A stretch of DNA of 64,000 nucleotides from CAWDDG01 sp963801065 (GCA_963801065.1 CAWDDG010000008.1:372001-436000), one strand, 5' to 3'. Positions 9,657-18,566 are shown, numbered from the stretch's first letter. Program-made: numbers and translations. The notes: generated by a model not told the origin, from the sequence alone.

Positions 9657-10505
9657 ATGCCTGAACTGCAAATCCTGATGACCGGTCTCGCGCTCGGCGA
9701 GTCGCCGCGTTGGCGCGATGGCCGTCTGTGGTTCTCCGACTGGGGCGCGCAAGAGGTCATTGCTGTCGATCTCGACGGCAAGAGTGAGGTGATCGTCGGG
9801 GGCGTGGCGTCCCTTCCGTTCTCCATCGATTGGCTACCCGATGGGCGTCTGCTTGTCGTCTCGGGGTCCGATGGGCTTCTTCTCCGCCGGGATCCTGACG
9901 GGTCGCTCGTGACCCATGCCGATCTGAGCCGCCTCTCTGACCACCCCTGGAACGAGATAGTCGTGGACGGTCGGGGCAACGCCTACGTCAACAACATCGG
10001 CTTTGACTTTCCCGACGGTGAGTTCGCCCATGGAATCATCGCCTTGGTCAAGCCCGACGGCTCGGCTCGGCAGGTCGCAGATGGAGTCTCATTTCCCAAT
10101 GGCATGGTCGTGACGCCCGACAACTCCACGCTGATCCTCGCCGAGTCCTATGCCAACAGGTTGACGGCATTCGACATCGCGGCCGATGACGGTCTGTCGA
10201 ACCGGCGAGTGTGGGCCGACCTGGCGGGCGGTGTCCCCGACGGCATCTGCCTCGATGGGGAAGGCGCCGTCTGGTACGGGGACGTCCCCAACAAGCGTTG
10301 CGTGCGCGTTCGCGAGGGTGGCGAGGTGCTGCAGACGATCGACCTCGACCGCGGCTGCTTCGCTTGCATGCTCGGAGGCGTCGACAACAGAACGCTGTTT
10401 CTGATTGCGAACGAGTGGCATGGTGTCGCGAACATGGTGGATGAGGCGCGAACCGGCCAGGTGTTGACCGTTGAGGCGCCCGCACCGGGCGTCGGTTGGC
10501 CGTAG
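9657..10505 (+). CDS. SMP-30/gluconolactonase-family protein
   Basis: 282 aa six-bladed propeller protein. The start at 9657 is set by the GAGGAG ribosome site at 9645-9650. Characteristic stretches are GLALGESPRWRDGRLWFSDW (the N-terminal metal-site Glu in GESPRW), PWNEIVVDGRGNAYVNNIG (metal Asn) and SFPNGMVVTPDNSTLILAES, and PDGICLDGEGAVWYGDV (metal Asp). The family hydrolyses sugar lactones or other esters using calcium or another divalent ion. Substrate is not evident from the context; its 3' end converges on fahA. Confidence 0.85.
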   Translation: MPELQILMTGLALGESPRWRDGRLWFSDWGAQEVIAVDLDGKSEVIVGGVASLPFSIDWLPDGRLLVVSGSDGLLLRRDPDGSLVTHADLSRLSDHPWNEIVVDGRGNAYVNNIGFDFPDGEFAHGIIALVKPDGSARQVADGVSFPNGMVVTPDNSTLILAESYANRLTAFDIAADDGLSNRRVWADLAGGVPDGICLDGEGAVWYGDVPNKRCVRVREGGEVLQTIDLDRGCFACMLGGVDNRTLFLIANEWHGVANMVDEARTGQVLTVEAPAPGVGWP

Positions 10506-10591
10506 GAGGCGGCCTGGCCGGGTAACGTCGCCGATGCTCGGTTCCTGGTGGCGGTCCGAGGGCAGCGTTGTCCGCGACAGCCTGGACCGAC

Positions 10592-11812
10592 CTAGGACCC
10601 GGCGCTGGCCGAGCGGATCGTGCCGGTCACCTCGCCGAGGCCGATGCGCTCCTCGTCCGGCCCGCGCGCCGAGCCACTGATCGTCACGGTGTCGCCGTCC
10701 TCGAGGTATGTGCGGGTCGCGCCGTCGGCCAATGTCACGGGCTCGGTGCCGTTCCAGGTGAGTTCAAGTAACGAGCCCCGCTCGTCTTGTGCCGCGCCGC
10801 TGACGGTGCCCGAGGCGTAGAGGTCGCCGGTTCGCACGGACGCGCCGTTGGCGGTCAGGTGGGCCAACTGCTGCGCGGCCGTCCAGTACATCTGCGCGAA
10901 GGGTGGCCGCGAGACGGTCGTCCCGTTCCACGACACCTCGAGCCGGAGGTCGAGGGCCCATGGCTCGCCGTCGGCGTCGCGCAGGTAGGCGGCCGGCTCC
11001 GGGTCGCGGTCGGGCGGCTCGACCCGCGCGTCGCGCAAGGCGGCGAGAGGCACGACCCACGGCGAGATCGACGTCGCGAACGACTTGCCGAGGAAGGGCC
11101 CGAGGGGGACGTACTCGAACGCCTGGATGTCGCGGGCGGACCAGTCGTTGACGAGGACGACGCCGAAGACGTGATCGGCGAAAGCCGCCACCGGAACGGG
11201 CCGGCCCAGCGTCGAGGGAACACCGACGACGAAGCCGACCTCGGCCTCGAGGTCGAGCCGTGTGGTCGGGCTGTACACGACGTCGTCGCCCTGCTTGCGA
11301 AGGCCGGACGGGCGGACGATGTCGGTGCCGGACGGAACGACCGTCCCACCGCGGCCGTGGTAGCCGATGGGCAGGTGCCGCCACGCGTTGGGTAGCTCCG
11401 GCGCCTCCGGACGGAAGATCCGGCCCACGTTCTCTGCGTGGTGCTGAGAAGCGTAGAAGTCGACGTAGTCGGCGACCTCGAAGGGCATCTGCAGCGTGGC
11501 ATCGGCGAGGGGAACCAGATGAGGCTCGACGAGGTCACGGTGCGGCTCCTCGGTCAGAAGCTCGGTCACCCAGCCGCGCACGGCCGACCATGCCCGTGGC
11601 CCCAGTGCCATGAACGGGTTGAGGCTGCCCTGCGAGAACACGTGGGCGCCGTCCAGGTTCTCCTCCGCGGCGAGGGGCGCGAGGTCGAGGAGCTGGTCGC
11701 CGATGCCTATGCCGAGCCGTGGGTCCTCGTCGGCGATCGAGAAGACCGCGTACGGAAGCGTGTGCACACCGAACGTCGAGCTCTCCGGCAGCGGCACCCA
11801 GGTGGCAGGCAC
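10592..11812 (-). CDS. fahA: Fumarylacetoacetase
   Basis: 406 aa, normal for bacterial fumarylacetoacetase, which cleaves 4-fumarylacetoacetate to fumarate and acetoacetate in the last step of tyrosine degradation. Visible family landmarks: DYVDFYASQHHAENVGR, LPIGYHGRGGTVVPSG, VVLVNDWSARDIQAFEYVP, LGPFLGKSFATSISPW. An upstream 280-aa gene ends three bases before its start, and hmgA diverges beyond that gene, so the window holds a compact homogentisate module. A maleylacetoacetate isomerase gene is not seen here. Confidence 0.95.
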   Translation of the reverse strand: MPATWVPLPESSTFGVHTLPYAVFSIADEDPRLGIGIGDQLLDLAPLAAEENLDGAHVFSQGSLNPFMALGPRAWSAVRGWVTELLTEEPHRDLVEPHLVPLADATLQMPFEVADYVDFYASQHHAENVGRIFRPEAPELPNAWRHLPIGYHGRGGTVVPSGTDIVRPSGLRKQGDDVVYSPTTRLDLEAEVGFVVGVPSTLGRPVPVAAFADHVFGVVLVNDWSARDIQAFEYVPLGPFLGKSFATSISPWVVPLAALRDARVEPPDRDPEPAAYLRDADGEPWALDLRLEVSWNGTTVSRPPFAQMYWTAAQQLAHLTANGASVRTGDLYASGTVSGAAQDERGSLLELTWNGTEPVTLADGATRTYLEDGDTVTISGSARGPDEERIGLGEVTGTIRSASAGS

Positions 11813-11815
11813 TCG

Positions 11816-12658
11816 TCACTCCTTCAGCAGCTCGAGGGCGACAAGATCATCCAGCGGTTCGTCGATGGTGCACGAGCCATACGAGACGAACCACCGCCGC
11901 ACGCTCATGGCCCGGCGGTCGTCGAGCTCCCTCACTCGCGCAGCGATCGCCGAGCTGTCGCGTTCTGCAAGCGTCGAGGCGATGCCGGGCGCGTCCGCGC
12001 CGTCGAGAGCGGCGGCCACGGCGATCAGGAGGTTGAGGAAGCCGTGCTGCTCGGACTCGTCCGACGCGGTGTGCCGGACGGCCCGGTGCAGCCCGGCGGT
12101 GCACTTGAACGGCAGCCCGAGATCCAGGCACGCCAGCATGAACGCGGCAACCTCGTCCTCGCTCGGGAACGCCTCGGGCGACGGACCGCCGGTGCGGAGC
12201 TTGGCCCGATAACCGGAGTCCGCCACGACCTCGAGTGCGTCGCGCCAGCCCTCGGCGCGCGGTACCTCGACGTATGCGGGCTCCTCGTCGTCCGGACCGC
12301 CGAGCGCGGCGTCGAGGGCAGCGACCGTTCGCCGGGCGGCATCGGCGAGGGGGGTGCCGCGCAGGGGTACCTCGACCCCACGCAGCACCATCCGGTCGTC
12401 GGACGCGACGGAGTCGACGGCCGGCCCGATCTCCCCGACCCCGGCGTCCACGACGATCCGTACGCCTAGGGGCGCGGTCAGCTGGCCCGCCAGTTCATCC
12501 AGGCGCGACGCCGGACACAGGAACGGCCCCACCATCGGTGCGTACCACGCGGATCGGTGCAGTCCATGCGTTCGAACGGCCTCCGGCATGGCTGCGTTGC
12601 CGGGCGGAAACAGCGCCGCGTCATCGATCAGCGCTGCGAACAGGACAGTGGTTGACAC
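11816..12658 (-). CDS. Uncharacterised protein coupled to fahA
   Basis: 280 aa from a GTG at 12658 (STTVLFAALIDDAALFPPGN). Its stop lies three bases before fahA, implying translational coupling. Recognisable pieces are a TIM-barrel-like rhythm with DAALFPPGNA at the start, RIVVDAGVGEIG in the middle, and AKLRTGGPSPEAFPSEDEVA followed by GLPFKCTAGLHRAVRH. The strongly conserved-looking KCTAGLH segment near a Gly-rich LRTGG suggests an enzyme active site. I do not know a characterised homologue. Position between fahA and hmgA implies a role in homogentisate or tyrosine breakdown. Confidence 0.75.
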   Translation of the reverse strand: MSTTVLFAALIDDAALFPPGNAAMPEAVRTHGLHRSAWYAPMVGPFLCPASRLDELAGQLTAPLGVRIVVDAGVGEIGPAVDSVASDDRMVLRGVEVPLRGTPLADAARRTVAALDAALGGPDDEEPAYVEVPRAEGWRDALEVVADSGYRAKLRTGGPSPEAFPSEDEVAAFMLACLDLGLPFKCTAGLHRAVRHTASDESEQHGFLNLLIAVAAALDGADAPGIASTLAERDSSAIAARVRELDDRRAMSVRRWFVSYGSCTIDEPLDDLVALELLKE

Positions 12659-12700
12659 GGTGGGGACTGTAACGCATGGTGTCAGTGAGCGATCGATACC

Positions 12701-12715
12701 GTCCGATAATCGGAC
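12701..12715. promoter_or_regulatory. Perfect palindrome in hmgA/fahA divergent promoter
   Basis: GTCCGATAATCGGAC is a perfect 7-bp-arm palindrome with a single central base, in the 77-bp gap between the GTG of the fahA operon (12658) and the hmgA start (12736). It is a strong operator candidate controlling both directions, for example for a TetR- or IclR-type repressor encoded elsewhere. Confidence 0.55.
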
Positions 12716-12735
12716 AATCCAAGAAGGCGATGACC

Positions 12736-13941
12736 ATGGCGTTCTACCGCAGCGTCGGCGAGATCCCACCGAAGAGGCACACGCAGTTCCGCCGCCCCGA
12801 CGGCAGCCTCTACTACGAGGAGCTGATGGGCGAGGAGGGCTTCTTCTCCGACTCGTCACTCCTGTACCACACCGGGGTGCCGTCGGCGATCGTCGACTCG
12901 CGCATCTGGGAGCTGCCCGACCTGCGGACGGTCCCCAACCACCCACTGACGCCGCGGCATCTGAAGCTGCACGACCTGTTCCCGGAGCGGGACTGGAAGG
13001 CGCAGGACGTCGTCACCGGGCGCCGGCTGGTGCTGGGCAACGGCGACGTGCGGATCTCGTATGTCGCGGCGGGGGAGTCCTCGCCGCTCTACCGCAATGC
13101 GATAGGTGACGAGTGCGTGTACGTCGAGTCCGGCGAGGCGACCGTCGAGACAATGTTCGGCCTCCTGCATGCTCTGCAGGGGGACTATGTGATCATGCCG
13201 CGGGCGACTGTGCACCGATGGGTCCCGACGGGGGACAAGCCACTGCGGGCGTACGTCGTCGAGGCCAACTCGCATATCGCGCCACCCAAGCGGTACCTGT
13301 CCAAGTACGGCCAGTTCCTCGAGCACTCGCCGTACTGCGAACGCGACCTGCACGGTCCGACCGAGCCGTTCGTCGTCGAGCAGGGTGATGTCGAGGTCTA
13401 CACCAAGCACCGCGGGCACGGGCCGTCCGGGCTCGTGGGCAGCATCGTGGTGTACCCGACACACCCGTTCGACGTGATCGGCTGGGACGGCTGCCTGTAC
13501 CCGTACACGTTCAACGTGTCGGACTTCGAGCCGATCACCGGGCGCATCCACCAGCCGCCGCCGGCGCACCAGGTGTTCGAGGGCTACAACTTCGTGATCT
13601 GCAACTTCGTCCCACGCAAGGTCGACTACCACCCGCTGGCGATCCCGGTGCCGTACTACCACTCCAACGTCGACAGCGACGAGGTCATGTTCTACTGCGG
13701 CGGCGACTACGAGGCTCGCAAGGGCTCGGGGATCGGGCATGGCTCGATCTCCTTGCACCCTGGTGGGCACAGCCACGGGCCGCTGCCGACCGCGATCGAA
13801 CACGCCCTGGGCAAGGACTACTTCGACGAGCTGGCGGTCATGGTCGACACGTTCCGCCCGCTGGAGATCGGCGAAGCCGGGATCGAGTGCGACGACGGCA
13901 AGTACGCGTGGTCGTGGAGCGGACGCGGCCCCGAGGGCTGA
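12736..13941 (+). CDS. hmgA: Homogentisate 1,2-dioxygenase
   Basis: 401 aa from ATG 12736, chosen because AAGAAGG at 12721-12727 gives an 8-nt spacing; ATGs at 12676 and 12730 are also in frame. Cupin-fold iron enzyme that opens homogentisate to maleylacetoacetate. Landmarks: MAFYRSVGEIPPKRHTQFR, VPYYHSNVDSDEVMFYCGGD (iron-binding His and Glu region) and GHGSISLHPGGHSHGP (second iron His). Divergent from the fahA unit and followed by a long inverted repeat. Confidence 0.93.
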   Translation: MAFYRSVGEIPPKRHTQFRRPDGSLYYEELMGEEGFFSDSSLLYHTGVPSAIVDSRIWELPDLRTVPNHPLTPRHLKLHDLFPERDWKAQDVVTGRRLVLGNGDVRISYVAAGESSPLYRNAIGDECVYVESGEATVETMFGLLHALQGDYVIMPRATVHRWVPTGDKPLRAYVVEANSHIAPPKRYLSKYGQFLEHSPYCERDLHGPTEPFVVEQGDVEVYTKHRGHGPSGLVGSIVVYPTHPFDVIGWDGCLYPYTFNVSDFEPITGRIHQPPPAHQVFEGYNFVICNFVPRKVDYHPLAIPVPYYHSNVDSDEVMFYCGGDYEARKGSGIGHGSISLHPGGHSHGPLPTAIEHALGKDYFDELAVMVDTFRPLEIGEAGIECDDGKYAWSWSGRGPEG

Positions 13942-13980
13942 GCACGCGTAGCGAGCGTGGGCCCACTGGGCTGACCCAAA

Positions 13981-14085
13981 CCCGCGTTGATCATGCAACT
14001 TCTGTTCGACACGCCGGCAGCCGTCATGCCGATCCGATGCGTGTCTGCGGCGTGTCGAACAGAAGTTGCATGATCAACGGGGGGT
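13981..14085. repeat. Long perfect inverted repeat (32-bp arms) between convergent genes
   Basis: Arms at 13985-14016 and 14048-14079 are exact inverted complements over 32 bp, separated by 31 nt, and a CCC/GGG pair extends the stem beyond one mismatch. It lies between hmgA (+) and the NAD(P)-binding gene (-), whose stop codon falls inside the right arm. The hairpin could terminate transcription in both directions. Arms this long, without a T tract, also fit a palindromic mobile repeat of the REP or MITE type. Confidence 0.8.
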
Positions 14086-14736
14086 GACGGCAGCGGCGAC
14101 GGCTTCGTCGATCGGCGTGTCGCCGGCGACGAGATCCAGCGAGAGCCCGGCAGTTGCGGGCGTGTCGAGCAGTGCGACCAGGACAGCCGCGACGTCGTCG
14201 CGACTGACGCGGCCACGCTGGACGTCGGGTGCCAGCGCAACCCGTCCGCTGCCCGGATCGTCGGTGAGGCCCCCCGGCCGGAGGATCGTCCAGTCCAGGT
14301 CGCGGCCGCGGATCTCGTCGTCCGCGGCGGCCTTGGCCCGGATGTAGGCGGCGAAGACCTGGTCGTGGTGCGGCTTCGGCCCGTCGTCGGCGCCGATGGA
14401 CGAGACCATGAGATACCGACGAGTCCCGGCGAGCTCGGACGCGTCGGCGAGCAACACCGCAGCGGCGTGGTCGACGGTCTCCTTTCTGGCAGCACCGCTT
14501 CCTGGGCCGGCGCCGGCCGCGAACACCACGGCGTCGGCACCGGTGACGTGCGACGCGAGATCCGCGGGAGTCGTCGCCTCCAGGTCGAGCACGACGGGCT
14601 CGCCCCCGGCAGACCGGACGTCCCCGACGTGATCGGGGTTGCGGACGATCCCGACCGCCCGGTCACCGCGGGCCGCGAGCAGCCGTTCCAGACGCAGAGC
14701 GATCTTCCCGTGCCCTCCGGCGATCACCACACGCAT
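14074..14736 (-). CDS. NAD(P)-binding atypical short-chain dehydrogenase (NmrA-like)
   Basis: 220 aa. Rossmann start MRVVIAGGHGKIALRLERLL carries the GGHGKIA cofactor loop; VVLDLEATTPADLASHV, DAVVFAAGAGPGSG, YLMVSSIGADD and LDWTILRPGGLTDDPGSGRV follow in the order of atypical SDRs. The catalytic YxxxK of classical SDRs is replaced by AYIRAKAAAD. Such proteins act as redox sensors or small reductases. It is a single-gene unit that ends inside the long inverted repeat. Confidence 0.85.
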   Translation of the reverse strand: MRVVIAGGHGKIALRLERLLAARGDRAVGIVRNPDHVGDVRSAGGEPVVLDLEATTPADLASHVTGADAVVFAAGAGPGSGAARKETVDHAAAVLLADASELAGTRRYLMVSSIGADDGPKPHHDQVFAAYIRAKAAADDEIRGRDLDWTILRPGGLTDDPGSGRVALAPDVQRGRVSRDDVAAVLVALLDTPATAGLSLDLVAGDTPIDEAVAAAVTPR

Positions 14737-14823
14737 GCGCCCACCGTAGGCCAGCGCCGGCGGTGATCTTGCGCACGCGGGCTGTCCGAACGCCGCACCT
14801 CGTCTCAGGATCGGACACCTGGG

Positions 14824-15420
14824 TCAGGTGCGGAGAACCGGGGCGCCTTCCAACCTGATGCCGGCGGTGCGCATCTCGGTGACGGCGGCCTCTGTCGTCG
14901 CCTGCCCGACGCCGGCGGTCATGCCCAGCAGGACGCGGGTGGCGAAGCCCTCGCGCACGGCGTCCAGCGCCGTCGCGCGGACGCAGTGGTCGGTCGCGAT
15001 ACCGACGATGTCCACGGACGAGACCGACTGCGCGCGCAGCCAGTCCGCCAGCGGCGTGCCCTCGTGCGAGCGTCCCTCGAAGCCGGAGTACGCCGCCGCG
15101 TAGGCGCCCTTGTCGAAGACTGCGTCGAACGGCTGCGGGTCGAGGTTCGGGTGGAAGCCGGCGCCGATCGTCCCGGCCACGCAGTGAACCGGCCAGCTCT
15201 CGACGAAGTCCGGCTCGTTGGAGAAGTGGTCACCGGGGTCGATGTGGTGGTCCCGGGTCGCGACGACATGGTCGTAGTCGCGCTCGTCGGGTTCGGCTTC
15301 TTGCCACCGGCGCAGCACGCCGGCGATGGAGAACGCGACGTCGGCGCCGCCGCCCACGGCCAGGCTGCCGCCCTCGCAGAAGTCGTTCTGGACGTCCACG
15401 ACGATCAGCGCGCGCGTCAT
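14824..15420 (-). CDS. pncA: Nicotinamidase
   Basis: 198 aa isochorismatase-fold hydrolase that converts nicotinamide to nicotinate. Catalytic residues are visible: Asp9 in VVDVQNDF, Lys104 in VFDKGAYAAAYSGF and Cys146 in GIATDHCVRATALDA. The metal site is in ATRDHHIDPGDHF (D57, H59, H65) with H79 in WPVHCVAGT. Its ATG overlaps the stop of pncB by four bases, so the two steps of nicotinamide salvage are coupled. Confidence 0.95.
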   Translation of the reverse strand: MTRALIVVDVQNDFCEGGSLAVGGGADVAFSIAGVLRRWQEAEPDERDYDHVVATRDHHIDPGDHFSNEPDFVESWPVHCVAGTIGAGFHPNLDPQPFDAVFDKGAYAAAYSGFEGRSHEGTPLADWLRAQSVSSVDIVGIATDHCVRATALDAVREGFATRVLLGMTAGVGQATTEAAVTEMRTAGIRLEGAPVLRT

Positions 15421-16729
15421 GACTTCCCTTCGTACACCGTTGGGATCGCGGGCTCGCCGCGCGACATCTGCAAGGCGGTGGGAGGCAGCTCCGCACGGGC
15501 GGCGGTATGGCGGTCGCGCGCCGCGTCGAGCGCTTCGCGTCCGACCATCTGGCCCTCGCGCACGAGCGGCACGAGCAATGGCCTGTCGTCGCCGTCGTCG
15601 ACCGGTTCAGTGGCGAGGCCGATCACCTCGGCTTCGGCAACCCCGGACCTGGACCGGCGACGTAGCGCGAACTTGCGACTCCCCACGCTCACCTTGTCCT
15701 TGCTCTTCTTCGCGACGGCGGCCATCACGCCGTCGTCTCCCTCCCGCGCGACCAGCTTGTAGACCAGGCCGGCGGTCGGTGCACCCGATCCGGTGACCAG
15801 CGCGGTGCCGACCCCGTACGCGTCGACCGGTGCCACGGCGAGCGCAGCGATCGCGTGCTCGTCGAGGTCGCTGGTGACGACGATCCTGGCGCCCGACGCG
15901 CCGAGAGCGTCGAGCTGGGCGCGGACCTCGCGGGCCTGGACGAGCAGGTCGCCGGAGTCGAGCCGGACGGCTCCGAGCTCCGGTCCCGCGATCTCGATGC
16001 CGAGCGCAACGGCCTCGCGGACGTCGTACGTGTCGACCAGCAGGGTCGTTCCCTTGCCGAGCGAGTCGACCTGGGCGGTGAACGCGTCGCGTTCACTGTC
16101 GTGCACGAGGGTGAACGAGTGGGCGCTGGTGCCCTGTGTTGCCACACCGTAGGTGCGGCCGGCCTCCAGGTTGCTGGTCGAGGCGAAACCGGCGACGTAC
16201 GCAGCCCGCGCCGCCGCGACGGCCGCCCACTCATGCGTACGCCGGGAGCCCATCTCGATGCACGGCCGGTTGCCGGCGGCCGTCGTCATCCGCGACGCAG
16301 CCGAGGCGATGGCGGAGTCGAAGTTGAGGACCGAGAGGATCAGCGTCTCGAGGATGACGGCCTCGGCGAAGGTCGCCTCGACGACGATGAGCGGGGAATA
16401 GGGGAAGAAGCAGTCGCCCTCGCCGTAGCCCCAGATGTCACCGGAGAACCGGTAGTCGGCAAGCCAGCCTAGAGTCGCGTCGTCGACCACCTGGCGGCGT
16501 TCCAGGTCTGCCAGGGCCGCGTCGTCGAAGCGGAATCGCTCGATGTCGGTCGAGCAACCGGCCGGTTCCGGCGACGACGCCGTAGCGCCGGCCGTCGGGC
16601 AGACGCCGGGCAAACACCTCGAACACCGACCGGCGCCGGGCTGCGCCGTCGCGCCAGCGCCGCCTGCAGCATCGTCAGCTCGTAGTGGTCCGTGAGCAGC
16701 GCGGTCCCGGGGTAATCGACTGCCGGCAC
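15417..16729 (-). CDS. pncB: Nicotinate phosphoribosyltransferase, two frameshifts
   Basis: Reading starts at the GTG at 16729 (PAVDYPGTALLTDHYELTML) and passes through three frames. The first shift is at about 16655-16662, giving SVFEVFARRLPDGRRYGVVA; the second is at about 16552, giving IERFRFDDAALADLERRQ. After that the frame is intact to the stop at 15417, including SHSFTLVHDS-like substrate loops and AVRLDSGDLLVQAREVRAQL. Restored length is about 437 aa, normal for PncB, which makes nicotinate mononucleotide. Two close single-base shifts in a housekeeping gene suggest sequence errors. Confidence 0.88.
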
Positions 16730-16782
16730 GATCCTCAGCTTAGCCGCCGGCTTGCGCCTCGCTCCGGGTCCGAGATGACACC

Positions 16783-17091
16783 ATGGGGGCCGTGACCACC
16801 GCACCTGCCGAGGTCGAACGGCCCGAGGCCGACGAGGTCGTCGTCCCCGACACGCCGTGGACGACGGTGGTCTGGAACGACCCGGTCAATCTGATGTCGT
16901 ACGTGACGTACGTGTTCCAGGCATACTTCGGCTACGCCCGCAAGAAGGCCGAGAAGCTCATGCTCGACGTGCACGAGAAGGGTAAGGCGATCGTGTCGTC
17001 GGGCACCCGCGAGGCGATGGAGCGCGACGTGGAGGCCATGCACGGCTACGGCCTGTGGGCGACGATGCAGAAGGCGGGGGACCGAGGCTGA
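16783..17091 (+). CDS. clpS: ATP-dependent Clp protease adaptor ClpS
   Basis: 102 aa from ATG 16783 (a GTG at 16792 is also possible). ClpS core: PWTTVVWNDPVNLMSYVTYV, FQAYFGYARKKAEKLMLDVH, GTREAMERDVEAMHGYGLWA. The NDPVN and MxDVH elements form the N-degron pocket that delivers N-end-rule substrates to ClpA/ClpC. The next gene follows at once, as in many actinobacteria. Confidence 0.95.
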   Translation: MGAVTTAPAEVERPEADEVVVPDTPWTTVVWNDPVNLMSYVTYVFQAYFGYARKKAEKLMLDVHEKGKAIVSSGTREAMERDVEAMHGYGLWATMQKAGDRG

Positions 17092-17694
17092 GCACCGCGT
17101 TCCGACGGGCCCGCGGCGGCGGGGTGTCCGCGGCGTTCCACCAGGTCGAGATCGAGCTGTTGCGGTCTCTGGTCGGCCAGCTCCTCGAGCTTGTCCGAGA
17201 CGAGGAATCGACCCGCGACCCCCGCCAGGCCAATGATCCGCTTGCCGAGGCCTTCGGCCTGGGCGACGACCCGTCGCGCCCGTCCGACCCGGTGGTACTG
17301 CGGCTCTTCCCCGACGCGTACCGCGACGACGACGAGGCCGCCGACGAGTTCCGGCGCTTCACCGAGCGCGGCCTGCGAGAGGCGAAGGCCGGTGCCGCCG
17401 CGACCGTGCTCGCGTCACTGACCGCGGCCGGCCCGGTCGAGCCGGACGAGCCGTCCGACCCCGGACGCGAGAAGGTCCGGCTGACCCTCGACCCGGACGA
17501 GGCCCAGGCCTGGCTTCGCACGCTCACCGACCTCCGGCTCGCATTGGGCACGCGGCTCGGCGTCGAAGAGGGCGACGAGGAGCGCTGGGAGGAGCTGCCC
17601 GGACGACGACCCCCGCCGCCAGGTACACGACGTCTACGACTGGCTCGGCTGGGTCCAGGAGACCCTCGTGCGTGCCTTGGCCCCCGGTCTGTGA
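17055..17694 (+). CDS. DUF2017 protein, C-terminal frameshift
   Basis: The reading FRRARGGGVSAAFHQVEIEL, RSLVGQLLELVRDEE and LFPDAYRDDDEAADEFRRFT matches DUF2017 proteins that sit beside clpS. GTG 17055 is the only strong start codon upstream of the domain and overlaps clpS by 37 nt. A CTG at 17088 that overlaps the clpS stop as CTGA is closer to where the family begins. Near 17600 one extra base throws the end out of frame; the corrected reading is DDDPRRQVHDVYDWLGWV then QETLVRALAPGL with the stop at 17692-17694. The raw frame runs on to 17714. Function unknown. Confidence 0.82.
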
Positions 17695-17717
17695 CGATCC
17701 AGCCGTACCCTTGAGCG

Positions 17718-18188
17718 GTGCTGGAGATCCGCCGTGACGTCGTCGACGGCATCATCGCGCACGCCCGTCGGGACCATCCCGACGAGGCGTGCGGCGTGGT
17801 CGCGGGCCCCGTCGGGTCCGACCGGCCGGAGCGGCTTGTGCCGATGGCCAACGCTGAGCGGTCGCCGACCTTCTACCGGTTCGACTCCCTCGAACAGCTC
17901 AAGGTCTGGCGCGAGATGGACGACCGTGACGAGGAACCCGTCGTGATCTACCACTCGCACACCGCCACCGAGGCCTACCCGTCCCGGACGGATGTGTCCT
18001 ATGCCTCCGAGCCGAACGCGCACTACGTGCTGGTGTCGACCAGAAGCATCGACGACGGCGCGCCCGAGGTCCGTTCGTACCGGATCGTGGACGGTGAGGT
18101 CACCGAGGAGGAGGTCCGCGTGGTCACCGATGCGGGCGACATGTCGCGAAGGCCAGAAGACACGGAGCGCGGCATTGCTGCTGTCTGA
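17718..18188 (+). CDS. mec: CysO-cysteine peptidase (JAMM metalloprotease)
   Basis: 156 aa from GTG 17718. The JAMM zinc site is complete: Glu23 in HPDEACGVVAG, then H79-S-H81 and D92 in YHSHTATEAYPSRTDVS. In mycobacteria Mec releases cysteine from the CysO-cysteine thiocarboxylate adduct. It precedes cysO and cysM, the other two parts of the pathway. The last roughly 20 residues (DAGDMSRRPEDTERG) extend beyond the usual domain end. Confidence 0.92.
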   Translation: MLEIRRDVVDGIIAHARRDHPDEACGVVAGPVGSDRPERLVPMANAERSPTFYRFDSLEQLKVWREMDDRDEEPVVIYHSHTATEAYPSRTDVSYASEPNAHYVLVSTRSIDDGAPEVRSYRIVDGEVTEEEVRVVTDAGDMSRRPEDTERGIAAV

Positions 18189-18259
18189 AGAGGGAATGAC
18201 GCTCACGCTCGCTCCGGTTGCCCGTACTGACACCGCCGATTAGCTCCGGGAGCCTGTCC

Positions 18260-18541
18260 ATGTCCATCGAGGTCCGCATCCCGACGATCATGCGCCAGTA
18301 CACCGGCGGCGCGAAGGCGGTGGACGGCGCGGGCGACACGATCGCAGCAGTGATCGACGACCTGGAGTCGCGTCATCCAGGGCTGCGCGAGCGTCTCGTC
18401 GACAACGGCGGTCTCCGTCGGTTCGTCAACGTCTACCTGAACGACGAGGACGTCCGCTTCCTCGACGGGTTGAAGACCCCGGTGGCAGACGGCGACTCGG
18501 TGACGGTCCTGCCGGCGGTGGCTGGAGGGAGCGCGCATTGA
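18260..18541 (+). CDS. cysO: Sulfur-carrier protein CysO (ThiS/MoaD-like)
   Basis: 93 aa from ATG 18260. Ubiquitin-like fold: SIEVRIPTIMRQYTGGAKAV, LRRFVNVYLNDEDVRFLDGL, DGDSVTVLPAVAGG. CysO carries sulfur as a C-terminal Gly-Gly thiocarboxylate for cysteine synthesis by CysM. Here the Gly-Gly is followed by Ser-Ala-His before the stop, so the chain must be trimmed before activation unless the end is a sequence error. It sits between mec and cysM. Confidence 0.92.
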   Translation: MSIEVRIPTIMRQYTGGAKAVDGAGDTIAAVIDDLESRHPGLRERLVDNGGLRRFVNVYLNDEDVRFLDGLKTPVADGDSVTVLPAVAGGSAH

Positions 18542-18566
18542 CCGGGTGCGAGGCATAGGTGCCCTC

